From contig NRSV01000001.1 of the NCBI GenBank assembly GCA_002286855.1, positions 496,001 to 560,000 of the forward strand: a DNA stretch of 64,000 nt, read 5' to 3'. The stretch comes from Bipolaris cookei. Its lineage: Eukaryota; Ascomycota; Dothideomycetes; Pleosporales; Pleosporaceae. The notes below the pieces were generated by a model. That model searched no databases. It was not told where the DNA came from and was given only the letters and a program-made list of their open reading frames with translations. A program made the position numbers and the translations under genes. Shown in pieces: positions 23,097-35,122 of this stretch. How positions within the stretch are numbered: the first letter of the stretch is position 1; each line of letters opens with the position of its first letter.

Positions 23097-23734
23097 AAAT
23101 GAATCCCTGTGATACATACAGCAGAATGCAAGCCCTTCACCGCAACAAAGGCAAGCATCATGTAACAATGTCGGTCGGCGGTAGTAAAGTTAAGTTGGGG
23201 AGTGGCCGCGGCCAGAAAGATCGGTGATACGGCGCGAGCGGATTTAGCTACATGGGGCTCTTATCCCAGTCTAGCAGGGTTTTGGCTAGTAGGCGAGCGA
23301 GGGAGGGGGACCCCGGGAGACCTTCAACGCTGGGTGTCCGAGTAAAATCGGTGCTTTTAACAGCTTGTGTTGCCATTGCATTTCGCCCAGTTTTGCATTG
23401 GGATATGCGAAAAGGGAGTATTTTTCTTTCGTCACGGATGATATGGATGTAGCTCTATAAAGGAGAAGCTGAACTTTTTTGATGAATTCAAACGAATTAA
23501 ATGTTCACATGCTTGAGGAATCCTCGAATCTCCGTTTCCCTTGTCTCCCCCCGGGCCCCGTCTTTTTTTCCCTTTGATCCTCCTTTGTGGGGCTTCCCTT
23601 CCGTGCAAAAGCGGTGTGCACAGCTGATGCGTGGCTTCTCTCATTACCCATTCTCCTCTTTTCATGCACTCGATGCAAGTACACGCAAGTCTTGAATCTT
23701 GCAGTGAGAGGGCCTGCATTTGCTTTGCTCGCTG

Positions 23735-23769
23735 GCTAGCTAGCTAGCTAGCTAGCTAAGCTAAGCTAA
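23735..23769. repeat. GCTA microsatellite
   Basis: Six perfect GCTA units (23735-23758), followed by two AGCTA units. Confidence 0.95.
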
Positions 23770-24931
23770 CAGACTTTTGCTGCAACAAACTGACTCTCGA
23801 TGCTTTTGTCCAAAGTCCGGTGGGATATGGGGTGTGAAGGGCTGGGTTGTGGCGCCAGAAACGGTGTGATGTGTATGGTGAGGGGGGTTTGTGTGGGTGT
23901 GTGAGTATGGTTATCAGGAACTTTAGTCTAGGAAGGTAAGCGAACACCGACTGAAGCCCGTTTTTTTTGCTGGTTGCCCACATACGGACTTGAGGCATTG
24001 GGGTTAAACAAGCAAGCAAACAAGCAATCATATTCACCTCTTCTCAGCTACCGCATTTTCCCATTTACCGTAGTGGGAGTGTGTACGCGCCAAGGTACGT
24101 AGATAACCGGATAAGACGGTACACCTACCTCACACATGGCTGAAAATTTCATCCTAATATTCCTTTTTCACATCTGTTCCATATGTGCATGCATCTTTTC
24201 ATCATGCTACAGGCTCAAAGCTCAATGACCTCAGAAAGTAGAGTTGGAGGCATTGCGATCTTCTCGGATTTCGAGTACTCGTGGACTCGGCGTAACCGGA
24301 TGACGTGATCGTGATACCATCCGCGGGGCCAGACCGACATTCTGATTTCTTGGGAGTAGAGGGGAGCGGGGCGAACAAAAGTGGGCAAGTGTTGGTGTAC
24401 TACTAGATACTACTGCTGCTTGAGCTGGCAGAGGATGTGCAGGAGGTGGGCTGTAAGAAAGGGGAAACGTCGGTGTCGAGAGGTGCATGTGCAGGATACA
24501 GTGAGACGAGACGAGACGAGAGAGGCCATCTTGGTCTGGGCCCTTGCAGGTCATAGGCAAGAGGCGCGGAGATCGTCCATGTGGAGAGTCTTGGGCCAGC
24601 ATTAGCGTATGCGGAATGGGGGACGAGTGTGGAGAAGGTCACGTTGGGTGACACATTAGACTGACACATCAGGGGGGGATGGAGTTTGGGTCGGCTGATA
24701 AGATACGAGCAACGCAAAGGCGGTACAAGGCAGACAGGAGGCTGAAGACAACAAGACATCACAAGCAATCAAAAGAAGATGATCATGTTTGAACAGTAGA
24801 CATTGGTAAAGTTGGCTAGATAGAGGCACCAGCCCTTGGTGTGACTTGTCCGCCATTGTGAACCCATCGAGGAAGTAATATCCACGAAGGAAATACCAAA
24901 AAGTCTTCAAAGAAACTGTTACTACAACCAG
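23770..24931. other. 3' flank of hacA
   Basis: No supported gene. Part of it is likely the hacA 3' untranslated region, since the unspliced frame ends at 24932. Confidence 0.45.
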
Positions 24932-25151
24932 TTACGCGCCACAAGCTACGGACCCCGTCCTACGCCATGTGAAACTACGTCCCAAATTTTGCCTTTCCAA
25001 TACGAACCTTTCTATCCTCCCTGTTTGTACACCATTACGCCGACCCGTTTGTATAGAGGTAGGAGATGTCATCAGTCGTGATCCACGGCAACCTTCCGCC
25101 GACCCAGCTTGCCCACTCGTGCTCTTGGTGGGTCGCATGATGGCATCGCTG

Positions 25152-26254
25152 CTAAAGTGATCCCGCTGCGAGGGCCTCGTCGCTAACCGAAGTTGCGCCA
25201 GAGGCACTCTGCAAGTCATGGAACTTTGCATCAAAGCCGTCAAGAAAGCCATAAGAGCTTGAGGTAGAGCTGTGGTCGAAGAGGGTTGACCCAAAGACAT
25301 CGACTGAAGAAGAATCCACCATGCTAAAAGCGGGTTCCATTGGTGCGCTGGTGGTTGGGCTGCACTTTGGGAACTGGTCGAAGTCGAAGAAGTTCTCCAT
25401 GACGACAGGCTTCTCATCGACTGGTGCGAAAGGTTGAATAGAGAAAGGTAGGTCCAGATCGTCCGAAGCGAGGCTGCCGAATTCGACTGACACTGCAGGT
25501 CGCACAATACCGCGGCAGAGTATTGTGTCGAGTCGAATTCGGGAGAGGCCTCGAAGCTTGACGGGGGAGTCTCGGGTTGGCACGATGAGTCACGGGGTGA
25601 GTCCATCGAGTCCATGGATACGGGGCTAGGGAAAGATGTTGGGATCTGCGCGGGGCAGATGGTGCTGAACGAGTCGTGTGGTGTTGAGAGGTCGAAGGGG
25701 GTTGATGTTGGTGCTTCGCCTGGATACTTTGATCGGTAGTAGCGGAGCTCGGCCTCCATCTGGGCCATCTTATCCTTGTAGGCCCTCATGTTGGCCTCGA
25801 GCTCGTCCTTTTCGTTTTGGAGTACCTCGTACTCTTGTCGCTTTCGCTCACGTGAGTTGTGTGCGGCGAGACGATTCCGCTTTACACGCTCTATGCGTCG
25901 CTGCTCTTTCTCGTCCTCGGTCTTTGCGCGCTTACGGGGCGGCAGGCTGGTCTTTGGCTCAGGCAGGACCTGGCCCCATGACTTTCGCTTCTTGACTGGC
26001 TTTGAGGCGCTGCTCTCTGGGGCTGGTGTTTGCGATGGTTCTGATGACTTGGAAACGGAGCGTTGTGGTGAGGGCGAGTGGTCGCAGTTCTCAATCATTT
26101 CCATCTTGATAGTCGTGGGCATCATGATGTCTGATGCCTGTTGTTGCTGGTGTGATGATGTGGCTGATGAAGGTGGGGCGAGGAGTGTTGATGTGATGGT
26201 GGATGTGTTCATAGTGTGAGAAAAGAGAGAAGAGTCGAAGGTGTGCTCGGCCAT
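25152..26254 (-). CDS. hacA: HacA/Hac1-type bZIP transcription factor of the unfolded protein response
   Basis: Master activator of the ER unfolded protein response; in filamentous fungi its mRNA loses a ~20-nt intron by Ire1-dependent splicing. Start ATG at 26254. Residues 88-115 carry the HacA signature KKRKSWGQVLPEPKT and LPPRKRAKTEDEKEQRR, followed by a basic region (NRLAAHNSRERKR, residues 127-139) and a leucine-zipper-like helix. The first frame reaches AAVLCDLQCQS, the usual HacA pre-splice sequence, and then runs as unrelated residues to a stop at 24932 (440 codons). A second frame, from about 25470 to 25152, continues as LASDDLDLPFSIQPF and FDFDQFPKCSP. Removing 20 nt around 25473-25493 joins them into 360 residues. 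Confidence 0.92.
25473..25493 (-). promoter_or_regulatory. Putative Ire1-type unconventional intron of hacA
   Basis: On the minus strand a CTGCAGT heptamer (25498-25492) sits in a 7-nt loop closed by GAC/GTC, and CGGCAGC lies about 19 nt downstream. Both resemble the CNG-CNG loops cut by Ire1. Frame arithmetic requires an excision of length 2 modulo 3, which a 20-nt intron satisfies. The exact ends cannot be fixed from sequence alone. Confidence 0.7.
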
Positions 26255-29200
26255 TGCAGTAGTAGTAGTGAGCGTGTGCGGGGACGAGTGGGCATAGTGG
26301 GTGGTTAAGACTAGGACCCAGGCTGTGCATCGAAAAGGACAGAGTGGCATGTCTGGCACCTTTTAATAGGCAACTGCCAAGCACCCTCAGCGGCCCTGGT
26401 AAGCTAGTCCGCTTTGGACCATGCACTGGTACCGTAAGCCCGATGCACACCCCTACGCTAGGAACTCAGCCGCGGGCCGCGACTGGTTTCACCACCACCC
26501 AACCACCCTTCCCCCAAGTCCGTCAGGGGCCTGCGCTGCCACTGCTGTCCCCATCCTGTTCGACGACTTGCACCTCCAAGCCCTGGGTTCCTTTTCGCAT
26601 TCATGGGTCGCTGCCCCTCCGCCAGCGCCACCCTGCAACGCTGCTGGTTGGGGCGGTATGCGTGTGTATGCACATGTACGGGCTCGCTGACCCAGCCCCA
26701 GAGCAGTCGAGGCCGAGTACGAGCTCGATTTAGCTCTTACCGGCCCACCTGTGTGCTGTGTCACCCACTAGACGGCAGTGGCAACGCGAAACAGACCAAA
26801 ATTGGCCGTGTCGTAAGAGATGCCGTCAGCAAAACCCAGCTTGCCATCCCTGGCACTCTGCCCTTGATCCTGGGCCAACCTTCACAGTCACGCACACACC
26901 TGCATTATCGCCATTAATATCTGTGCATTTACTTGTACTGTGTAGATAACATGCGCGGTCCGTATAGATGAAGACCCTGACTGCGTTTCTTCTCGAAGCA
27001 TCTGTACCCCATATTTGCAATCTACTCGGCCGGCTCGCTAGGCAGTCCAACCACCAAGCCTCCTGTCCCCACACTGCCTCGCAATCTATCTCACCTTCCA
27101 AAGTGCGGCCTATTGCCGGAAGATTTGCACTACCTTAGTACGGACCCTTTGCTCCTCCAAGTAGGTACGAGTAGCAGCATGCAATGCACCTCTCGTCCCT
27201 ACTCTATCGCTGCAGGAGACTGATGCTGTCACACGAGACCCGTTGCCATCGGACCTCTCTTGAAGCAAAACGTCCCCTTTTGCCGGAATCCGGGGGGCAT
27301 GGTGGCTTTCTTGGTGCCTTTCTGCCCATGTGAGACGAGCGGCTCTCCGGCTCCGGTCAGGGCGCCGCCCACCAACCAGCAACCTTCCTAACTAATGTAC
27401 CCTTGACATGTGCTTCTCATTCAACCGCCGGCACTGTCTCTGAATCCGAAATTGCTGCTGCACTCGCCGTGATCCCATGGTCCTGTCGCCACCACATATC
27501 CCACTGCTTGTACTCGAATCCCATATATTGTCTATCGGAGGCGTGCACAGCCTTGACCTTAGCGTCCTATGGGGCGTTTCTTGTCATGAACCGTCGCACT
27601 GTGCTCCACCACTCGACTCGTCACCGTTTCAGGCACCGGAATTCGGACCTATCGTATCTTCAGAAATGGCGCTGCCTCGAGCGTCCCCTTCGAGATTGCT
27701 CCGACGATCGCCCCGAAATTATCCACATGATACCATTGCTAAATGGACGAAATAAACCGCAACAACGGTCATAATTCTACCGCCTATTCTGTGCCACCGT
27801 CTATCTAATTATCTCATCGGGAAAAACCATTGCACTACAATGATGACTGACCTGATCGCCAATGATTACCGCCGAATCCTAACCCTAATAATAAGCAGCC
27901 GATAAGGCCGATGTCCTGATGTGTAGATGCAAATAGAATTTCCCACATTGAATCAACAAAGTCTACAAGATTGCTGCTGCCTATCCAGCCAACACCTCAA
28001 CAAGTCAGCTATAAGATGTCTCTGCACGGCGTTTTCCACTGTTGAGCTATCCAGCCGTAGACGTGCTCTTGTCATAAAAGCGTCAGCATTCACACATGCA
28101 ACCACTGACCAGCATACACCACAAACTCCCAATCTGTAAATAATTGCCCCATAGAACGGCCTGTGGCCAAAGTCTTACATGACTACGAGCTATATAGATC
28201 ATAATAAAATAATAATAACCACTGACCAGCATCATAAGAACAACCAGCCCCCTTTGTCCCTCTCGCCTAACAAAGCGCTCAACGTACCAGAACCACACAC
28301 AAACAACGATCCATCGGCACCCCTCCTTGAAACGAGGATCTCTTACAGGTATCGCGAGAACCCAACAGCAAACAGTTCTGTTGTAGATCCAAAAGTCTAA
28401 ACCCTTCACCCTAGTCACTTGCTCCGAGCCCAGTTAAGCCCGGACTAGTGAGATTACCGCACCCCACTTCCTTGTCCTTGCTTAGACCATGCGTTCTCAC
28501 TTGTGTTAATGCAAAACAGCGGAAGAGAGAGAAAGAGAGCGGTATAATCATTTCTTGTTAGCGTGAGCATGACTGTCGCGTTACTTACTTTTATGCTGTG
28601 GTCAGACATTTTTCTATGCAACGATACAGTGATAAACTTTGTCTAACAGCAATAGAGTTCTTCTCTTACCTTTCTTCGTTGCAAAAAAATAACCACATCT
28701 CGCTCGTTTTCGCAACCGGCGGAAAACAAGTATCACGCAACTGTTACTCAATGCGAATTTGCCACTTGCTAAACTTCTCCGTTGAACTTACATCTTTTCG
28801 AACCTTAATTACATACAATTACGTCGTAAAATGAACAGTGCAAAGGTAAGAGAACATTTCTGTAGTGAGACGAGTTGGGGAAAAAAGTGAATCTATTCGC
28901 CCGCCGGTTACGGATTAAGAATAAGCAGTTCAAATGGTTCATCTCATACACTATTCCGCATTCCGTTCTTTTTCCGCCTACATCCTTACTCTTCCCTATT
29001 CCTTGCCATGTAGCTTCCCATATGTTCTGCATTCCTATAACCTCTCCAGACAAAGTGCACTACTGCCTTGGGATATCTGAGAAGTCAAGCGTGGTTCGTT
29101 CAGCGCGGTTTTTTCTGCCTGTACTAGGACCTATCTTTGTGTGTAATAGTAAAGAGATAGTTAACCTGATGTTTAATAGCGCACATATCAATAGGCTTGC

Positions 29201-30285
29201 TGCTTGTTATCCTTGTGCGTTATTTTCTATCGCACTCATCAGCGGAACTACGGAGTGCAGTACGTATGAAGAAGTCATATCTTTCTTCATTCTTCTTCTT
29301 CCTTTCAACAATACGCTACTAAACGGAAAGACGGCAGTAAGTAAAGCCCTTAAAGCTCACGCAGTGCAAACATACCCATGCTTAGCTAATAATATCTAAC
29401 TTCGTCACTCTGGACAAAGTTACACCTCATGTCCGACTTGAATGGTTGAGTTTATTGATAGTGTTGAAGACTGGATAATAGAGATATATGAGGGAGCTCG
29501 TTTTCTTTCCAACATGTATCGGAGCAAGATTAAATGCGTTTCAATATGTTGTAATCAGTGGAACAACTAAAAGTGAAAATCTCAAAAACGCATTCCCTTG
29601 ACACTCTTTTTATTTTCACAAGACTCGGTAGCAATACAAGAAACTCCTTTTGTTGGCACAGCAAAGGCCTTAATCGAGTCAAACAACTGCAGTTGCATAA
29701 AACGGGAAGAAGAAGACTTGACTGATTCGACTAGCTACTGAGCTATCAACATAGCTATATACTCAGCAGTAGCATGCAAGGTTATAACTGCTGAAATGTG
29801 TTCCCCTGCTGAGACGCGTATGCCCTTGCTGACACTTGTATGCCCGTAGCAAGACCGAGGTAAGACTGGTGTCGTCAGCTTGATTCCAATATATGTCCCA
29901 ACACCTTTCTTGTTCAGTAGCATTGCACAACCAGAGCAGCAGCAATCTACACTGACCAATTTAGTACCGTCGTGTATACATATTCTGAGAAATATCCGGA
30001 ACCTCGAAACCCCGACATCTCTAAGCGCAACATGAAATACTTCAACGTGCTCCGGAGATACAGCATCACGCACTAGATAACAGGTCAATCGACCTTCTTT
30101 ATGTGAATGCATATAGTATTCACCAAACTTATAGATAAAGTGAGACTACAGTAGTTACGCAGCACAAGGCCACATTGGTATATTCCACTCCGAATTTCGC
30201 CCTCAATGAGACCCCAAGAGATAGAATTTGTTTAAGAAAAAAATCACAGCGCAACACTGCCCAATCATGATTTTCAAATCGCCTC
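26255..30285. other. 4-kb gene-poor region upstream of hacA
   Basis: The first ~1 kb is GC-rich and likely holds the hacA promoter and 5' leader; the rest is AT-rich. Frames at 27403, 28875 and 29735 lack introns, recognisable domains or (28875) an ATG. No gene supported. Confidence 0.5.
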
Positions 30286-31818
30286 TCAAACTGGGACACC
30301 TACAAACCCAATCTTTGGTTTCACCCGCGCACCATCCGTACTCTCCCCACCCCACTGACTCCGCCATTCCTGCTCTTCACGCTTGATTTGCGTAAAAGCC
30401 TCGAGCTCCTCAGGCTTCGTGTGCTTCTCGTCTTCAGCATCTAGCTTGGGCAGGCCGTTGGTGCCGACATCAATAAAGTCGCCGTCAGGACCTGGAATGC
30501 CCAGGCCAGCAAAGGGAGGCTGTTGGAAGACGGTGTCGACGACGAGATATTTTCTGCGGACAAGAGGGGGTACGTCGGTGTCTTCAGGAGCGACTTCTTC
30601 CCATCGCGCATGTGTTGGCTGGGTGACTTTTGGGTAGCACATGAGGTTGGTGTGTGGGTCATAGATTCCTGAGAGATTCGCTTTGCGTAGCTTGGAGAGA
30701 CTTGAGTTAAATCGACTATACATCGTTAGTTTGCAGGTTGCGGAATGGTGAATGCGGAGATTTTTTGCTTACCTAGCAGCTGAGCCATGCTCGAATTGCC
30801 AGTTGGCGGATGTTATGTTGACCTTTCGCTTTCCAGGCGCAGGCTTTCCATTAGCTGTTGGCACACTGGGCACGCCCGTGTGATAAACACTACTAGCACC
30901 GTGCCAGGCAACGTATTGGTTCTTGTTGTATGGTTCGCCTGGAGGCGGTAGTCGATCATTGGGGTCCGCAAGCTCGCCCTCAACTGCGCCATTCTCCCTC
31001 GCTGCCGTAACGTAGTAGTCGTCGATGATCCTCTTGCCACCAATAATGATGCGCGCGCCGAATTCTCGGAAGACAGAGCGCGCAGTGACAACACCTATAG
31101 CACGACCCTTGTACGAGTGGGGGATAATCTCGCGGTCAATGAGATCCCTCTTCTCAGTGTCGTCTATGATAACCTTGTGGAGTTTCATGTGCTTTGTGAA
31201 GAACAGATAACTGTCCCTGAAACCACAGCAACGAGCTGGCTCGGTCGACAACATGTACTGCCTGTCTCCTCTGCCTCTGATGGTGAAGATGCGCACCCGA
31301 TAGTCTCGTCCGCCCATGAGATTACCTAGTTTGTCGACCTTCTTCTCGCCCTCTTCGTCTTCAGGCAGATCTACCTCATCATTGACGACATCCATCATGG
31401 TTCCCTCTTTGTCGATGGGGACGCGGGTCGTATGCGACTGCCCTCCCTTTGGCGGTCGTCCTCGACCTCCGCCAGACGGCCGCCCACGCTTACGCTTAAC
31501 AGGCGTACCGCCTTCGGAGTTATCTGGCTCTCCAGCATTCCAGTCCGGCGGCCTGTTCTTAGGAGGTCGACCAAGTCGCTTCTTACGCGGGAAAGGCTGA
31601 ATGACTGCAGGCGATGGTGAACGTTCAGAAGGCGCGGCTTCCTCGTCGCTTGCTTGTGCTGCTGATGCGACCTCCTCCTCTTCCTCTTCCTCCTTGGGAG
31701 TCTCGGCGCGCGACTCTGGGAGATCTATCATGTCTTCATCGCTATCTTGCTGCGGCGTTGCGCTGCGAACAGGCGTGCTGCGACGCGCTGCAGCTCGAGA
31801 AGGGCGTCCGCGCGCCAT
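30286..31818 (-). CDS. RSC7/Npl6-like chromatin-remodelling complex subunit
   Basis: RSC7 (Npl6) and Swp82-type proteins are subunits of the SWI/SNF and RSC nucleosome-remodelling complexes. Two exons, 31818-30773 and 30715-30286 (57-bp intron), give 491 residues. The N-terminal third is charged, with AT-hook-like cores (LGRPPKNRP, KRGRPSGGGRGRPPKGG) and an acidic EEEEEEE run. The conserved RSC7/Swp82 domain starts at GGRDYRVRIFTIRGRG and includes EPARCCGFRDSYLFF, PHSYKGRAIGVVTARSVFRE and YNKNQYVAWHGASSVYHTG, continuing in exon 2 with ANLSGIYDPHTNLMCYP. The start ATG opens MARGRPSRAAARR; the longer frame upstream is leader sequence. Complete, no breaks. Confidence 0.92.
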
Positions 31819-32523
31819 TGTGTGGCAACTGTAGTATTTGTGTGGCGCTATGTAGACTACAGTTGTGGAGCCGAATCCAGTGCGACTTGGATGGTGATGG
31901 CGGCTATGGCATCGAGTGGAGGGCGATTGCGCTGCTCGGTGGTTGAGCACTGTAGTGCTGTGGACCGCGACGTGAAGGAGCTAGACAGGGATCATATGCA
32001 CAGTCCGCGCGTATCACGTGATCGATCAGTATCCCATATCGAGTAGTCGGAATGCACCTCCCTAAGAGGCTCTTGCTGCCGACTCACAATTACTTGCCAT
32101 TTTCACTGTTTCCAGAACAACACCTTTTGGTGCATTAATCGTGAGCCGCTGCCCTGTGAGCATCGCATCTCAGAAATGCTCATCCCAACTTCCTGTCCAA
32201 GGTCGTTGTATGCGATGGTTGTTGGCAACAGGCTGATTGATTTTCTTGGCGGAAAGCGTACTAATCAAGCTTGCGGTTCAAATACACAAGGGAGCCTAAC
32301 CTTTCATTATTGGAGCTGATCTGGAAATCATGATTTAGATTCACACACAACAGTCAAGCAGGACCGACCATGAATGTTTACAGGCATGGTTCAGAGTTCA
32401 AGAGCTACATGAGTGACTACCACTACCTCAGACCATCTTGTAGTACCATCCACCGCACTCAGCCAACATTTTGATAGAACCCATCAAGTCTCTGGCGTCA
32501 GTAGAGCACCCCAGCCGTTCATC
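31819..32523. other. Divergent promoter region
   Basis: Separates the minus-strand RSC7-like gene from the plus-strand gene at 32524. It includes the palindromic ATCACGTGAT near 32011. No gene seen. Confidence 0.5.
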
Positions 32524-34106
32524 ATGCACTTCGATCTCCTCAGCCTCAAAGCCAAGAAGAGCATTTCCCAGCTCCTATGCAGGAACAACGATACTGAGTG
32601 AGTGTTTTATCCTTCTGATTCTACTAAAATATGCTGATCGTTTCAAGGAGCGCCCTTTCTGGCGTCGATCGTAACCTGATCGAGAGGGGTACAACTCCAG
32701 GCCCTTCACCAGACAAAGGCTCCGTCCGACCAAACGCAAACGATTCGTCGTCGAGCAACAAGAGTCCCTTAAGGCGCAAAGGACTTGTAGGGTCACTAAA
32801 GGAGAACAAGTTGCGAAGCATCAACTCCTTACGCAGTCTGCGATCACCAACCAAGGCCAAGCAGCCCGATGTAGATACTTCGCCTTGCGCTGATGTGGGT
32901 GTCCTTCGACCACTAAATTGAGAACGTTACTGATTACATACTCACCAGAGCCCTCGCAATCCAATTCCCTGCCCAACGTCGTCTCTTCTCCTTGCTTTCC
33001 AAGAGTCGCCGGCCGATGAGCCCTTATTTGACCTAAGCCGCACAGACTCGACCAATTTTGGGCAGGACTTATGCTATTCTTCACCACTACCTATCCCTTC
33101 ATCAGAGAATCAGAAGCCGCAATCGTTTGTCTCGCCCTGTGTTATACCTGACGGCACTATCCCCTCTTCACCAGCTCCACTCCAGAAGCTCTTGGACCTG
33201 GACCAGAATGAAGATTGTCCATCACCAATGTTCGGCCCGGCATTCGATCTGGATTTGGCTTGTGTGGACTTATTGGCTCCCCTTCAGGATGATACGAAGG
33301 AACCTTATCAGATCCAAGGCGCTTCACGAGAAACGACTGAGATTGTCCAAGCCGCCACAGAACACCGCCATGTTCCGACCAAGTGTCCTGAAAGGGAACA
33401 ATCCAATACCGACAACATGACGGGGTTGATCAATGATCGTCGATTCACGCAAGAGGATTCCACCGTTCACGAACTGACGAAACAGTTCGCTCAGCACTGC
33501 CTTGATACGAATGCAAGCATGACAGATCCCTCTGAAAATGTGTTGATGATTATCGGCAAGGATTACATGTTGAGAGTCTTTCACAACGGAGATCTCAAAC
33601 GCCGTATCGGTATCACGGCATATGATGGCCACGGCTATGCCCCTGACAACGATTCGGAAATGATACTTGCCCGCCGTGAGGAAGACTTTGCTGCCGCGGA
33701 AAGGATATTGCCTGAACTCGGCAGATTCGTTGTGCTAAATAGGGATATGCTTAGAAACACGAACAGGGAAATGGTACTCGATGAGGCAGTTGCAGAAGGC
33801 ATACTTCCCGAATGGCTGGATCTCAGCCTGGACATAGAGAGCACTGAGCGACTGCAGAGCTGTATCAGCAACGCTGGTAAGCGACAGAACCGCGAAAGCA
33901 CGTGGGGACAGCATGCAGGGCTCTATGACGGAACCGGCTACGGAACGGGATCCAGCTCACGTTCTTCGACGGCGGCCAAGACTGGAATGGATGATGCTTG
34001 CCATTACATTGAGAGAGGTAATCCCGAGGACGATGTTGCCGAGATGCTCCCTGGTGTTAACGAGAAGACCTATCCATTTCGCTCGATACCCGACTCGTCT
34101 CGCTAA
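32524..34106 (+). CDS. Uncharacterised protein, three exons
   Basis: Exons 32524-32597, 32648-32894 and 32949-34106, with 50- and 54-bp introns, give 492 residues in a consistent frame. It starts MHFDLLSLKAKKSISQLL. The first half is Ser/Pro-rich and basic (SSSSNKSPLRRKG, SLRSLRSPTKAK), probably disordered and phosphorylatable. The second half has a folded-looking region (VLMIIGKDYMLRVFHNGDLKRR, REEDFAAAERILPELGRFVVLNRD) that I do not recognise. No signal peptide or membrane segment. The 3' end is uncertain: a possible terminal intron (about 34054-34119, acceptor CCCCGCAG) would replace the last codons. Likely a lineage-specific fungal protein; function unknown. Confidence 0.68.
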
Positions 34107-35122
34107 CTTGACCCCGCAGGCATGGGAAAGAGCATTGCTGGGTAAACTGGATACACTTTCGGGTCCGAAAGCATGATATCGTATTTTCCGCCACAATGCT
34201 CAACACACTCGGTCACCGGGTTATCACTAAGCAATGGAATTAGGATAAAAGGGAGCATGATGAAAAGAGCATTCAACATCATCAATAGCATGCCGGTATT
34301 CGGGTCCCGCACCTGAGACGTTCCACAGTTATATTAGATAGTATTAATGCAGCCATTACCAAGCCACGCTCTGATGTATCACATGTTGGGCCCATCTCTC
34401 ACCCTACAGAAACGGGCATGTGGGGGGCGTTTTGGGTTTCCAAACTCTCTGGTGATGGCACCACCCGCTTTACAGGCTCTTACATCAAGAGCAACACAAA
34501 AAAGTAAAGCAGCGAGCTTTTCGCACGTAAACAGCCGAGTCGATCATCCGAGCCTTGCAGCGGGTAGTACGACAAGGCGTGCACCAAAGCAGTAAAGGCG
34601 CAGCTCCAGAATGCGATCTTTACCGTTGTAATCAGGCCATGTCGGCTCATAGCCACTTATTCCCGAGTTTGAATGGGTAGATGTGGGCTTTTACTAACCC
34701 CTTGCACCACTCACGACAAAGAGCAACGGGTAGCCGCGGTCCCTCTTTTTCCACATTGCCTCGTACGATAATATGTGCTATGTCGCCTCCTTTTACCACT
34801 GAGGGCAGACGGAAGGGGGAAACAGGAGCGCATGTTTTGCGTTTAGCATAGTAACCGATGAAGCGTGTATGAGTGTAAGTGGTCAGACTTGCGCCTCGGC
34901 GCCGAAAACCAACCACTGGGCGCTCTTTTAAAGGTGTCCTGTTAGCAAGTGCGTATGGTATGCGATTCATAATCGGAAGGGAAAAAAGAGATATTCGGCC
35001 CTGTTATTCTTTTTTGGTTGCTCTGCCCATTTGGCCCTTTTTCTTTGCTTTGCTACGTATATTGCGTACCCCTCGTTTAAACTGCCGATACCCCACGCGG
35101 AGAAAGAGCCAGATTAGTAGCC
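34107..35122. other. Intergenic region upstream of the FAD oxidoreductase
   Basis: No gene supported; short frames only. Confidence 0.5.

Noticed and set aside
23735..23769. GCTA repeats as a possible CRISPR or telomere-like array
   Set aside because: Plain 4-bp microsatellite without spacers; eukaryotic context.
28875..29399. 174-codon plus-strand frame
   Set aside because: Begins at a non-ATG codon, AT-rich, no recognisable domain.
29735..30112. 125-codon minus-strand frame ending with a TAEYIAMLIA string, like the end of a copia RNase H
   Set aside because: Only a few residues resemble the family and the rest does not; too weak to call a retrotransposon.
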